Positions 18,868-27,529 of a DNA stretch of 64,000 nt are shown here, piece after piece. The stretch spans positions 685,866 to 749,865 of the forward strand of contig JBDRYS010000001.1 in NCBI GenBank assembly GCA_039803545.1, given 5' to 3'. This DNA is from a candidate division WOR-3 bacterium. GTDB lineage: Bacteria > Hydrothermota > Hydrothermia > UBA1063. Numbering within the stretch: position 1 is the stretch's first letter; every line of letters begins with the position of its first letter. The notes under the pieces are model-generated. The model was not told the origin of the DNA. It searched no databases and saw only the letters and a list, made by a program, of their open reading frames with translations. The translations under genes were made by a program, and so were the position numbers.

Positions 18868-21843
18868 ATGAGATTTCTTTTGTCCACACTAATAGTAGCC
18901 GGCATCCTTTTTGCGGGAAAGCCGGCAGAAGTAAAAAAGGAGGAAATTACTCTCTTCAGCGAAGCTGGGAGAGGCAGTGTCATAGTTCGTCCACGAGCCG
19001 AGTTTTCTGGGAAACAACCAACGGACACCTTATACTACTATCTCTCAGTAAATTACACTGCCATAGGATTAACTAACGGTGGAACTTATGAAGCTGCAAT
19101 AAGACTAACTCCAACAGAGCTCGGCCCCTACAACAACTGGAAGTTAATAAAAGTGAGATTTTACCACCACCAGGGTAGCCACAATGGTCAAGTTAAGATC
19201 TACGATCAGGGTACATCCTCTGCTCCTGGCAGTCTTATCACAACCCAGGCCTATTCTGCACCCATTGCGGGGTGGATAGAAATCCCTCTTACCACTCCTG
19301 TAACAATAAACAATACAAGAGACCTTTGGGTATCCGTTGAGATAACCCATGCAGCGGGAGAGTATCCCATTTCCGTGGACCAAGGTCCGGCAGTAGCAGG
19401 CAAAGGAGATTTTGTCTATGTCGCAAGCTCCGGATGGGGGGAATTGAGAAATTATAACCTCGATTACAACTGGAACATAGAGGCAATTGTTCAACTGCCT
19501 GGAGACCCTGGTGATCCCTTGCCACCTGAGAATTTAACGGCTTATTCTGATTGCAACATGCCAACAAGCATGAGAATTACCTGGACCGACCCTACAACCC
19601 GCGTGAATGGTACACCACTTGACAGCTTCAGAATAAAAATCCTTAGGGTATCAGAAACTAATCCAAACGATACGGTATTTGTCGATACTGTACGAAATGG
19701 AATTCAGCAATATGTGGACACGGGACTCACTGATGGTGTCAGATACAAATACATTGTCCAAACCTGGACTTATGATGACTCTTTGAGCGTACCTGCTTCT
19801 ATAAGTTGGTACGCAGGTGGAGACCCATGGCCAGCGCCTCCAACCCTGAACGCAGTAAATGTAGTTAATGACTCAACAATCGAAATTGTTGGCGTCACTC
19901 CAAGAACCCAAAGGGATGGAACACCCTTAGACGACTTGTCGGGGATCAAAGTTTACATAAACAACTCATTCCATCACCTATACCCAATCTCAGACACGGG
20001 TGTAACTTTTCGGGACACCGTTGTTGTAACTCCAGGGCGAGTTTCCGTTTACCTTACAGCTGTGGATAATGAAACACCGCCCCATGAATCTGATCCCTCT
20101 CAAACCATAACCGTTGTAACCAACGTTCACGCAGGTGGACCTGATGGATTCGGCTATACCTTCAAGGATTCCGATTACCCCACAGGTCCAGATTTCCTTT
20201 GGTACGATACTCAGGGGGGACAAGTTATTAGTTTAGGTGACGATGCCTATACAACCATTAACTTACCCTTCGCTTTCCCCTTCTACGACCGTACATTAAC
20301 GCAGATAAACCTCTGTTCCAATGGATTTTTGTCCACTTCTACTTTGACATCGTACTCAAACAGAGATTTGCCCTATGACACTATCCCTTACTTGATCGCC
20401 TTCTTCTGGGACGACCTCAATCCATCCGCCGGAGGCCAGATAAGATACCTTTCTACCCCAGATTACGCCGTAATCCATTTTGAAAATGTGCCACACTACG
20501 GCACAACCCAACCTGGTACTTATAATATGCAGGTAATCCTGTATCCCAACGGTGACATCGCAATGAGTTACCTATCAATGGTAGGCACACTAAACTCGTC
20601 TACCATTGGTATTCAGGGTAACGGTGGGCAAAACAACTGGTATTTGAAGTACACTTATAATGGTGACCCGACAGTGGTTCATGATTCCCTCACTATTTAC
20701 TGGAAGCGACCTATAAGCAGCCATGACCTTTCCGCCGGTGCATTTCTAAATATCCCGGATCTTATGCAAATAGAGCAAATTACACCTATGGCAACTATAA
20801 GGAACATTGGTGCAAGCCCTGAAAATAATGTAGGTGTCGAACTTTTAATCAAAAAAGGAACTGCACCTATATATGTAGACACTGTAACGATAGCTACCAT
20901 TGACACCAATGTAATAGATACCCTTACTTTCGAGCTCTTTACACCACCATCCACTGGATTTGACTATCAGGCTGTTCTAAACATCCTTTATACCGACGAC
21001 GATTCAACTAACAACTCTATTAACAAGAACTTTATAGTTTATACTACCCTTTACGACTTCGAAGAACATAATGGAGACTTTTCCGCTGATGCTGGAACTC
21101 AATGGGAGTGGGGAGTCCCAACGTCCGGTCCTGGCTCCGCACACTCTGGTCAGAAATGTTGGGCAACGGTACTATCCGGCGACTACCCTAACAGTGCAAA
21201 CTGGAGCCTGTATTCACCTTTACTTATAGCAACCCAGGACACCCCTTCTTTTGCCTTCTACCACTGGTACAACTTCGAGGCATATACTACTACTGCTTAT
21301 GATGGTGGGAACTTAGCGTTATCTGTCAACGGAGGACCTTATACATTGATAACTCCCCGGGGAGGTTACCCTCGAAACAGTGTAGTTGGCCTTGGAAATG
21401 AGCCCGGCTATTCCGGCAGTACGGCGGGCTGGGAACTTGCCATTTTTGACCTTCCTCAAGTCCATACTAACGACACCTTCAGGATAAGATTCCGCTTCGG
21501 TTCCGACGCCTCCGTAACAAGACCCGGTTGGTATATTGATGACTTCATCTTTGGAGATTTCATATCAAGCGTAACCGAAGGTGAAAACCTGCCACTTTCA
21601 GTCTCTATGCCCACGATCTTTAAGGGAGTAATCACATTTGCTATCAATTCTGATAAGAAACAAAAAGTTGAAATCACCCTTTATGATGTGTCTGGAAGGG
21701 AACTTGCTACTATCTTCAGGGGCCAGCTTAATCCAGGGAAACACAATATAACCTACAATGGAGGACTTGCAGGCGGCGTTTACTTTGTTAGGATCTCAAC
21801 GGAAAGATCCAGCGAAATAAAGAAGATAATGGTGACAAGATAA
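18868..21843 (+). CDS. Secreted modular protein with C-terminal sorting tail
   Basis: 991 residues. A signal peptide covers about 1-17 ('FLLSTLIVAGILFAG'). Several beta-rich regions follow. One near 60-210 is jelly-roll-like. FN3-type modules lie near 215-420 ('PENLTAYSDCNMPTSMRITW', 'YVDTGLTDGVRYKYIVQTW'). A beta domain near 425-610 has 'NLPFAFPFYDRT' and 'LCSNGFLS'. A CARDB-like module lies near 615-720 and a MAM/immune-inhibitor-like jelly roll near 730-895 ('WYIDDFIFGD'). The last 80 or so residues ('VEITLYDVSGRELAT', 'GGVYFVRISTE', 'KKIMVTR') resemble type IX secretion sorting or FlgD-like tails. No catalytic signature is seen. It is probably surface-attached or released. It is monocistronic, between a perfect promoter and a strong terminator. 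Confidence 0.85.
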   Translation: MRFLLSTLIVAGILFAGKPAEVKKEEITLFSEAGRGSVIVRPRAEFSGKQPTDTLYYYLSVNYTAIGLTNGGTYEAAIRLTPTELGPYNNWKLIKVRFYHHQGSHNGQVKIYDQGTSSAPGSLITTQAYSAPIAGWIEIPLTTPVTINNTRDLWVSVEITHAAGEYPISVDQGPAVAGKGDFVYVASSGWGELRNYNLDYNWNIEAIVQLPGDPGDPLPPENLTAYSDCNMPTSMRITWTDPTTRVNGTPLDSFRIKILRVSETNPNDTVFVDTVRNGIQQYVDTGLTDGVRYKYIVQTWTYDDSLSVPASISWYAGGDPWPAPPTLNAVNVVNDSTIEIVGVTPRTQRDGTPLDDLSGIKVYINNSFHHLYPISDTGVTFRDTVVVTPGRVSVYLTAVDNETPPHESDPSQTITVVTNVHAGGPDGFGYTFKDSDYPTGPDFLWYDTQGGQVISLGDDAYTTINLPFAFPFYDRTLTQINLCSNGFLSTSTLTSYSNRDLPYDTIPYLIAFFWDDLNPSAGGQIRYLSTPDYAVIHFENVPHYGTTQPGTYNMQVILYPNGDIAMSYLSMVGTLNSSTIGIQGNGGQNNWYLKYTYNGDPTVVHDSLTIYWKRPISSHDLSAGAFLNIPDLMQIEQITPMATIRNIGASPENNVGVELLIKKGTAPIYVDTVTIATIDTNVIDTLTFELFTPPSTGFDYQAVLNILYTDDDSTNNSINKNFIVYTTLYDFEEHNGDFSADAGTQWEWGVPTSGPGSAHSGQKCWATVLSGDYPNSANWSLYSPLLIATQDTPSFAFYHWYNFEAYTTTAYDGGNLALSVNGGPYTLITPRGGYPRNSVVGLGNEPGYSGSTAGWELAIFDLPQVHTNDTFRIRFRFGSDASVTRPGWYIDDFIFGDFISSVTEGENLPLSVSMPTIFKGVITFAINSDKKQKVEITLYDVSGRELATIFRGQLNPGKHNITYNGGLAGGVYFVRISTERSSEIKKIMVTR

Positions 21844-21863
21844 CACAAAAATGTCTCCAAAAC

Positions 21864-21897
21864 AAAAAGGCCCCCTTTCGGGGGCCTTTTTGTTTTT
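21864..21897. terminator. Bidirectional rho-independent terminator
   Basis: AAAAAGGCCCCC (21864-21875) pairs with GGGGGCCTTTTT (21880-21891) around a TTTC loop. T-rich runs follow on both strands, so it can end the secreted-protein transcript on the plus strand and the isc-nadA operon on the minus strand. Confidence 0.93.
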
Positions 21898-21912
21898 AGA
21901 AAAATTTCCACT

Positions 21913-22557
21913 TTACTTGACTGCCTTTAGCACATAGTCGAGGAACATCTCTTCGGGCAAAGCTCCTTCGAAGGAGACCTTCTCGTTAATCACAACCTTG
22001 GGAACTCCATAGACTCCATACTTCTGCGCAAGGAATGGAAATTCGATGGATTCAATAACTTCAGACTTTATCATCTCGCTTTCAAAGGCCATCTTATGAG
22101 CGGTGATCGCCGCTGTAGGGCAATAAGGACAGGTAGGAGTGATAAAAACCTTGATATGCACAGGTTTTACCAGGGTAGCAAGCTTTGCCCTCGTTTCGGG
22201 CTTTAATCCAGAATCCCTTTTAGAAACCATTATTATATCTTCAAGGAGCGTTGAGAACTCGTATCCTGAGGGAATACCGTAGTAGCGAATTCCATAGTCC
22301 TCATCTCCCTCTATAATAATAGCAGGAATTTTGTCCTCAATACCGTAACTATTTGCCTCCTCTTTGTTTTCCATATGATTTAAAACCTCCAGCGTGATAA
22401 GATCGGAGAGCTCCGCTACCTCTTCCAGAATTTGTCTTGTTTCGCGGCAATAAGTGCACTCAAGGGTCTGGGTGAAATTGATAATCTTGACAGGATGGAC
22501 CATTTCGGCGAACATCGCCCTTATTTCCTTTTTGTCGGCTTCTGAGAGAAATCCCAT
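21913..22557 (-). CDS. Protein disulfide oxidoreductase (double thioredoxin/glutaredoxin fold)
   Basis: 214 residues made of two thioredoxin-fold halves, each with a redox motif: CTYC in 'LECTYCRETRQ' near residue 33 and CPYC in 'TPTCPYCPTAA' near residue 145. This matches the PDO family of hyperthermophiles such as Pyrococcus and Thermotoga, cytoplasmic enzymes that handle protein disulfides. Cis-Pro positions are visible in 'KIPAIII' and 'YGVPKVVI'. It is the last gene of the minus-strand operon, 25 bases after nadA, with GGGAGGT before its ATG. Its presence supports a thermophilic host with intracellular disulfides. Confidence 0.9.
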   Translation of the reverse strand: MGFLSEADKKEIRAMFAEMVHPVKIINFTQTLECTYCRETRQILEEVAELSDLITLEVLNHMENKEEANSYGIEDKIPAIIIEGDEDYGIRYYGIPSGYEFSTLLEDIIMVSKRDSGLKPETRAKLATLVKPVHIKVFITPTCPYCPTAAITAHKMAFESEMIKSEVIESIEFPFLAQKYGVYGVPKVVINEKVSFEGALPEEMFLDYVLKAVK

Positions 22558-22582
22558 AATTTTACCTCCCTAAATTTTTATT

Positions 22583-23494
22583 TTATGAAAGTTCAAGCAT
22601 TTTATTTAAAGCCCTTTGGGCTTTTTTAATAATCTCGGGTTCTAAAACCACCTCATACCTCTCGTAAAGGAGAGATTCATAAATTTTTTCCAAGGTGATT
22701 TTTTTCATTTGCTGGCAAATTGCAGTTCTTGGCGGTTTATAGAACCTTTTGTCTGGCATTTCACGGACTGCCCTGTCTACAAGACCTTCCTCAGTGAAGA
22801 AAACATATTCAGGAGCATTCAAAAGTTTCGCAGTTCTAATCATCCCCTGAGTAGATTCGACATAATCAGCGTTCATCACAACCTCTTCCCTGCACTCGGG
22901 ATGGGCAATAATCACTGCATTGGGATGCTCATCCTTTGCCTTGAAAAGGTCCTCCTCAGTGAAAGAATCATGAACATAACAATATCCGTCCCAGGGAATA
23001 ATTTCCTTGTCTTTTACATAAATAGAAACGTAATTAGCCAGGTTTTTATCAGGAACAAAAATAATCTTTTTTGCATCCAGAGCCCGTACAACTTTAACTG
23101 CATTGGCACTGGTTACACAAACATCTGCAATGGCCTTAACGTCGGCATTGGTATTTACATAGGCGACGATAGCTGCATCAGGGTGCTGTCTCTTTAACTC
23201 AAGCAAACTTTCCACATTAACCATATCTGCCATAGGACATCTGGCAGCCGGCTCCGGAGTTAAAACCTTTTTATCCGGTGATAATATCTTCGCCGTCTCA
23301 GCCATAAAGGTTACACCAGCAAACACTATGATGTCTGCTTCGGCCTCCTTTGCCTTCCTCGATAGATCAAGGGAATCGCCTAAAAAGTCGGCAATTTCCT
23401 GAATTTCTGGCCTCTGATAATTATGTACCAAAAGAACCGCCTTTTTCTCCTTTTTAAGCCTCAGAATTTCTCTCTTTAATTGTTCCTGATCCAT
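22583..23494 (-). CDS. nadA: Quinolinate synthase A
   Basis: 303 residues. 'LLVHNYQRPEIQEIADFLGDSL' region, 'FAGVTFMAETAKILSPDKKV', 'VAYVNTNADVKAIADVCVTS' and 'VFVPDKNL' are NadA signatures. Conserved cysteines of the [4Fe-4S] cluster are in 'DVCVTSANA', 'HPECREEV' and 'AICQQMKK'. NadA condenses iminoaspartate with dihydroxyacetone phosphate to quinolinate for NAD synthesis. Its cluster need explains its place after iscS and iscU in the same operon; nadB and nadC are not in the window. It starts 3 bases after the TusA-like gene, with GGAGTAGGT before the ATG. Confidence 0.97.
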   Translation of the reverse strand: MDQEQLKREILRLKKEKKAVLLVHNYQRPEIQEIADFLGDSLDLSRKAKEAEADIIVFAGVTFMAETAKILSPDKKVLTPEPAARCPMADMVNVESLLELKRQHPDAAIVAYVNTNADVKAIADVCVTSANAVKVVRALDAKKIIFVPDKNLANYVSIYVKDKEIIPWDGYCYVHDSFTEEDLFKAKDEHPNAVIIAHPECREEVVMNADYVESTQGMIRTAKLLNAPEYVFFTEEGLVDRAVREMPDKRFYKPPRTAICQQMKKITLEKIYESLLYERYEVVLEPEIIKKAQRALNKMLELS

Positions 23495-23496
23495 AC

Positions 23497-23724
23497 CTAC
23501 TCCTTCTTGAACTTCACTTCCCAGCGGTTACCATCGTTCTTGACATATTCTATTTTCGTTTTCATGAACTTAGCAATCTTAAGGATCTCATTGAGCCCCT
23601 CAAAATTGTCACCTTCCATAATGAAGGATTCTCCAACGGGAGTTTTTACATAGGCATTTCTAAATTTCACAATATGTTCTGTTACACAACCTTCGCCAAT
23701 ACAGCTGTACCTCGCCTCACTCAT
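23497..23724 (-). CDS. Small TusA-like protein
   Basis: 75 residues between iscU and nadA, overlapping the iscU stop by 8 bases. I do not recognise it as a named family. The pattern resembles TusA/SirA sulfur carriers: an N-terminal Cys in 'YSCIGEGC', then a helix, 'VKTPVGESFIMEGDN' as the second strand, a helix, and a closing 'IEYVKNDGNRWEVKFKK' strand. Two cysteines (C8 and C13) are present where TusA has a CPxP motif, which is absent here. Its position suggests a role in sulfur or persulfide handling for cluster assembly. That role is inference from context. Confidence 0.55.
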   Translation of the reverse strand: MSEARYSCIGEGCVTEHIVKFRNAYVKTPVGESFIMEGDNFEGLNEILKIAKFMKTKIEYVKNDGNRWEVKFKKE

Positions 23725-24355
23725 TGGAAAAGATCACCTCCACTTCCTTAATATCCCATAACGGTGAGATCCTCTCAATAATCTCTTCTTTCAAGTGTTT
23801 TGCAAACTCTTCATCCTCTTTCATATCGAGATATATTTTCGCTACACCGTCCTGAACTTCTACATCTTTCACAGTCTTAGCCCTAATAACATCAATCCCC
23901 TTCCGAGGGTCTATAACATGCTTCAGACGGTTTATAACAACCTCTTTCGTCGTTGGAACCTTCTCCTTTAACAGTCCGTGCTGGTGTTCATAATTCTCTA
24001 TGGCCGTATGGAGCGCATCAACAGCGAGCACCGCACAGTGAATCTTCGTAGGAGGCAAACCGCCCAGTTCCGCATCCGCATCTTTCCATGTAATCTTTTT
24101 GGCTTCCTCAAGGGTTTTCCCCTTTGCCAGCTCTGTTACGATAGAAGCTGTAGCAATATTAGAGGCACAACCGTAGGATTTAAACTTGATGTCTACAATC
24201 CTTTTGGTCTCGGGATCAACTTTTAAAAAGAGCTGCACCATGTCACCACAGGCAGGAGAGCCTTCCGTTGCCTTTGCATCAGCATCAGGAATCTCTCCCA
24301 CATTTTTAGGGTGAATAAACAATTCAATCAATTTCTTAGAATATGGTAAACTCAT
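23717..24355 (-). CDS. iscU: IscU/NifU-type Fe-S scaffold fused to a MIP18-like domain
   Basis: 212 residues. Residues 1-130 are the IscU scaffold, with C36 in 'PACGD', C63 in 'YGCASN' and C107 in 'LPPTKIHC', the three cluster ligands. From about 137 to the end there is no NifU CxxC domain. Instead 'VINRLKHVIDPRKGID', 'VKDVEVQDGVAKIYLDM' and 'DIKEVEVIF' follow the MIP18/DUF59 pattern found in SufT, PaaD and the start of Mrp/ApbC carriers, but without its usual Cys. It receives sulfur from IscS, encoded one base upstream. The fusion suggests that assembly and transfer are joined in one chain. The IscU half is certain; the second domain assignment is fairly good. Confidence 0.88.
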   Translation of the reverse strand: MSLPYSKKLIELFIHPKNVGEIPDADAKATEGSPACGDMVQLFLKVDPETKRIVDIKFKSYGCASNIATASIVTELAKGKTLEEAKKITWKDADAELGGLPPTKIHCAVLAVDALHTAIENYEHQHGLLKEKVPTTKEVVINRLKHVIDPRKGIDVIRAKTVKDVEVQDGVAKIYLDMKEDEEFAKHLKEEIIERISPLWDIKEVEVIFSNE

Positions 24356-24356
24356 A

Positions 24357-25523
24357 TTAATTTCCTCCCAAAGGGCTAAGTTCCCTCAATTGTTTTATAA
24401 CTTCTTCTAAAACGGAGACGGTGTAATCCATCTCCTCCTTAGTATTGTACTTGCTTAACGAAAATCTGATTGACCCATGGGCATCTTCATGAGAATGACC
24501 CATCGCCATTATTACATATGAAGGTTCGAGTCCCCTTGAAAAACAGGCAGACCCCGAAATAACTGCAACCCCTTTCATATCCATATAGAGGACAACGGAT
24601 TCACCCTCCACATATTTGAAAGATAAATTGAGATTTGCAGGATGTCTTTTTGTAAAATCTGAAGGGCCAAGTAAAATCACCTCTGGAATCTTTGAAATGA
24701 TCACCTCATAGAGATAATCCCTCAATTTCCTAACCTTTTCCACATCATCCCAATCAAGGATCTCAATTGCCTTTGCAAAACCTACAATACCAGGGATATT
24801 TGGCGTACCACCTCTTAAATTGAATTCTGCATATCCACCATCCATTTGCTTCTCTATAGCGATACCTTTTCTAATGTAAAGAGCCCCAACCCCTTTAGGT
24901 CCGTGAATTTTATGGGCAGTAAAGCTGGCAAGATCAACCCCTAAATTTTTCACATTAAAGGGAAGCCATCCTATTCCATATGTAGCATCAGTATGAACGA
25001 CGGTGTTTGGATTTTTGGAGTTCACAATCTTAACAACTTCCTCAAGGGGTTGAATGGTTCCCACCTCATCGTTAACCATCTGAACAGAAACGAGAATAGT
25101 CTCCTTTGATATGGCCTTTTCCAAAGCTTCTAAATTCACAAAACCATACCGGTCAACAGGTACGATATCCACTTTGAAACCCCACTTCTCCAGCTTCCTA
25201 ACAGAGTCCAGTACCGCTCTTCCTTCAACAGCTGTCGTTACTATGTGCTTCCCATTCTTTGCCATCGCAAAAGCAACACCCTTTATAGCCAGATTGGTAG
25301 CCTCAGTTCCACCAGAAGTAAAAACTATCTCCGAAGGCTCTGCGCCGACAAAATCGGCAATCTTTTTTCTTGATTCTTCAACCAATTCCTTCACCCTTTG
25401 ACCAGGTGTGTGAACAAATTCAGAGGTAGGAAGTGCAATGTCTTCATAAAAGGTCCCCAACATTGCTTCAACTACCCTTTCATCAACCCTTGTACTACTG
25501 GCGTTATCCAGATAAACATTCAT
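24357..25523 (-). CDS. iscS: Cysteine desulfurase, IscS/NifS type
   Basis: 388 residues from the ATG at 25523. 'VYLDNASSTRVDERVVEAM' opens the fold, 'VFTSGGTEATNLAIKG' is the PLP phosphate site, 'TAHKIHGPKGVGALYIRKG' carries the PLP lysine, and 'GSACFSRGLEPS' the catalytic Cys loop (typically SACSS; here SACFS). It removes sulfur from cysteine for the IscU scaffold downstream. The ORF opens 10 codons earlier, but those overlap the Rrf2 gene; GGGGAGAAA precedes the chosen ATG. It is a group I enzyme, distinct from the SufS at 4757-5989. Confidence 0.95.
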   Translation of the reverse strand: MNVYLDNASSTRVDERVVEAMLGTFYEDIALPTSEFVHTPGQRVKELVEESRKKIADFVGAEPSEIVFTSGGTEATNLAIKGVAFAMAKNGKHIVTTAVEGRAVLDSVRKLEKWGFKVDIVPVDRYGFVNLEALEKAISKETILVSVQMVNDEVGTIQPLEEVVKIVNSKNPNTVVHTDATYGIGWLPFNVKNLGVDLASFTAHKIHGPKGVGALYIRKGIAIEKQMDGGYAEFNLRGGTPNIPGIVGFAKAIEILDWDDVEKVRKLRDYLYEVIISKIPEVILLGPSDFTKRHPANLNLSFKYVEGESVVLYMDMKGVAVISGSACFSRGLEPSYVIMAMGHSHEDAHGSIRFSLSKYNTKEEMDYTVSVLEEVIKQLRELSPLGGN

Positions 25524-25524
25524 C

Positions 25525-25920
25525 TTAGTTTCTCCCCAGTTTCGTTTCCTCAAAAATTTTCATAATTTTTTCCTGCAATTCTTTCCAAAAGGCCTCTGCA
25601 GAGCAATACTCTGCAAAAGGGCATTCTTGTTTTACAAATTCAAAGCACCTTGCAAGTTTAACATCTTCTTTTAAAGCCCTCATAACATCATAAAGGGAAA
25701 TTTCGGATAGATTCTTTTTCAACTTATAACCACCCTCGGCACCTCTCTTTGATTCTAATATGTCAGCTTTCACCAAAGCGGCAAATATCTGTTCTAAGAA
25801 TTTTAATGGAATATTTTCTTTAAAAGAAATTTGTTTTAAAGTAGCCCCTTCGGTCCCGTAACTACTAAGCCTCATAAGAGCCCGCACAGCGTATCTTGTC
25901 TTTTGCGAAATCTTAACCAT
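25525..25920 (-). CDS. Rrf2/IscR-family transcriptional regulator
   Basis: 131 residues. The N-terminal winged helix ('SQKTRYAVRALMRLSSYG', 'KENIPLKFLEQIFAALV') is the Rrf2 signature, with 'SKRGAEGGYKLKK' as the wing. Three cysteines, C92, C100 and C106, could bind a Fe-S cluster as in IscR, though the first spacing is wider than in E. coli (C92-C98-C104). As first gene before iscS it probably senses cluster status and controls this operon. The stop ends one base before the iscS ATG. The operon promoter lies just upstream; I could not identify a clear operator palindrome. Confidence 0.9.
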   Translation of the reverse strand: MVKISQKTRYAVRALMRLSSYGTEGATLKQISFKENIPLKFLEQIFAALVKADILESKRGAEGGYKLKKNLSEISLYDVMRALKEDVKLARCFEFVKQECPFAEYCSAEAFWKELQEKIMKIFEETKLGRN

Positions 25921-25943
25921 AATTTCCTATTAGTTTAGTATGA

Positions 25944-25972
25944 ATTATACCGGGGTTTAGGTGAATAGTCAA
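25944..25972 (-). promoter_or_regulatory. Promoter of the rrf2-iscS-iscU-nadA operon
   Basis: Minus strand TTGACT (25967-25972), 17 bases, TATAAT (25944-25949), then a leader of about 20 bases to the Rrf2 ATG at 25920. This is where an IscR-like protein would act. Confidence 0.8.
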
Positions 25973-25979
25973 GTCCCTT

Positions 25980-26897
25980 CTACTTAGATATAAGAACCCT
26001 GAGCAAATTAAGATAAGCTAAAGACGATAGAGTGCTTACAAGGATCAAATTTGCAAACAAATCTACCTCAAAATCGTACTTTTGGGTAAGGGTTATTAAT
26101 GTAAGGGCCACGGGCATAGCAGAAAGCAATACAGTTATCGACAAAGAGGTGGAGGTAAGCCCAAAAAGGTGGGCGAAAACATAAGTTAAAAAAGGCATTA
26201 GCAACATCCTTGGAAGGCTAAGAAGAACCCCCTGCCAGATTTTCTTATAGGTTCTACCATAAAGGAAAAGGCCTAACATAAAAATAGCGATAACTGCTGT
26301 GGATTTCCCAATCATGTCAAGGCCTTTATAAATACCCCCTCCTACCTTTAAACCCAAAACATTGGAAAGGAACCCTGCTATTATGGATAGAATAAGAGGG
26401 TTGCGTTTAAATCTGTTTATGATAACTTTCAACAACTCTTTTAACTTTAAGCCGGGCACATAGTAAAGTTCAAGAAGGGAAACAACCGTTGAAAGTCCAA
26501 AAATTCCTGAAACTGATGCTATTAAAGCCGCAAGCTGCAAAGATTCTCTCTGAGGATAAGCAAAAGTAATATACGGAATGCCAAAGAATGCCGTGCTCCC
26601 AAAGGCAGTCGATAGAGCGAGGGTTGTGAATAGTTTTCTATCGAGCTTAAAGAGTCTAACAACAATCCAGTAAACCATTAAAATAATTATTATCGGCAGG
26701 GCAACGACGGCAACTACTTTCAATGTTTCCTTGCGAAGAGGTAGATGATTAAGTTCGAGAAAGATAAAGGCCGGGAGTGCTACGTAATATACATAGGCGT
26801 TAAATACCCTCTCATCTCCAGCTTTAAAGATCCGAAGATGACGAAAAAGAAAACCAATTGCAATTACCAGAATAATTTGAAGACTAACTGAAAACAC
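25980..26897 (-). CDS. AEC (auxin efflux carrier) family transporter
   Basis: 305 residues, almost entirely hydrophobic, with about ten transmembrane helices in two five-helix blocks. 'VFNAYVYYVALPAFIFLEL' and 'STAFGSTAFFGIPYITFAYP' are the conserved AEC segments, and 'IAGFLSNVLGLKV' and 'IFMLGLFL' follow in the second half. The family exports organic acids such as malate or malonate in bacteria; the substrate is not visible here. The start is GTG at 26897 with a weak GTAGGTG site. It is 45 bases downstream of ferritin and may share its promoter. It is followed by the rrf2 operon promoter. Confidence 0.85.
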   Translation of the reverse strand: MFSVSLQIILVIAIGFLFRHLRIFKAGDERVFNAYVYYVALPAFIFLELNHLPLRKETLKVVAVVALPIIIILMVYWIVVRLFKLDRKLFTTLALSTAFGSTAFFGIPYITFAYPQRESLQLAALIASVSGIFGLSTVVSLLELYYVPGLKLKELLKVIINRFKRNPLILSIIAGFLSNVLGLKVGGGIYKGLDMIGKSTAVIAIFMLGLFLYGRTYKKIWQGVLLSLPRMLLMPFLTYVFAHLFGLTSTSLSITVLLSAMPVALTLITLTQKYDFEVDLFANLILVSTLSSLAYLNLLRVLISK

Positions 26898-26942
26898 GAA
26901 AACACCTACTAAAAAAACTTTTTCTAAAAGCCGTTATTCTAC

Positions 26943-27440
26943 TTAGTCTTTTAATTTTCTCTGGGCCAATTCCCTATCGAGCATCAGTAAGCCCTGCTTA
27001 CTTTCACCAACCATCTCAAGCCTTGCTAAGATCTCTGAAGCGTTGGCCTCCTCCTCTACCTGCTCATTCACAAACCACTGCAACATTGCGAAGGTCGCCC
27101 TGTCCTTTTCCTTCTCTGCAAGATCAACCAGCTCATTAATCTTACCTGTGATGTACCTCTCATGTTCCAAGACGGCCTTGAAGGCGTCCACAGGGTCTTT
27201 CCATTCGAATTGAGGTTCTTTTATTTGAAATAACTTGACTCTTCCACCCCTCTCGATGATGTAATTGATAAATTTTTTCGCATGTTCTAATTCCTCATGG
27301 AACTGCACGTACAACCAGTTGTAAAATCCCATAAGATTTTTATCGGCGAAGTAGGCAGCCATAGAAAGGTAAAGATACGCCGAAAAGAGCTCCTCATTTA
27401 CCTGCTTATTGAGCGCTTCCTCTATATTTTTGCTTAGCAT
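26943..27440 (-). CDS. ftnA: Ferritin (FtnA type, non-heme)
   Basis: 165 residues. E17 in 'QVNEELFSAYLYLSMAAYF', E50 and H53 in 'FHEELEHAKKF', E in 'EHERYITGKIN' and 'WFVNEQVEEE' form the diiron ferroxidase site of bacterial ferritins. No heme-binding Met of bacterioferritin is obvious at the expected place. It forms a 24-mer shell storing iron as ferric mineral and also removes Fe2+ that would react with peroxide. AGGAGGAAAG precedes the ATG. With the flavodiiron and rubrerythrin-like proteins it fits an oxygen-wary anaerobe that also carries a large Fe-S load. Confidence 0.95.
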   Translation of the reverse strand: MLSKNIEEALNKQVNEELFSAYLYLSMAAYFADKNLMGFYNWLYVQFHEELEHAKKFINYIIERGGRVKLFQIKEPQFEWKDPVDAFKAVLEHERYITGKINELVDLAEKEKDRATFAMLQWFVNEQVEEEANASEILARLEMVGESKQGLLMLDRELAQRKLKD

Positions 27441-27463
27441 GTCTTTCCTCCTGTTATGATTTA

Positions 27464-27523
27464 ATTTTAATGCGACGATGAAATAAATTCAAACTTTGTT
27501 TTTCGCATCTCTACCTCTACAAT
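27464..27523. promoter_or_regulatory. Back-to-back promoters of ferritin and the TPR gene
   Basis: Minus strand: TTGAAT (27487-27492), 17 bases, TAAAAT (27464-27469), then a leader with AGGAGG to the ferritin ATG. Plus strand: weak TTTGTT (27495-27500), 17 bases, TACAAT (27518-27523), then 6 bases to the ATG at 27530, a leaderless layout. Confidence 0.6.
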
Positions 27524-27529
27524 TCAGCC

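Noticed and set aside
25921-25979. IscR-type operator palindrome in the rrf2 leader.
   Set aside because: Only loose half-site resemblance; symmetry is too poor to support a call.
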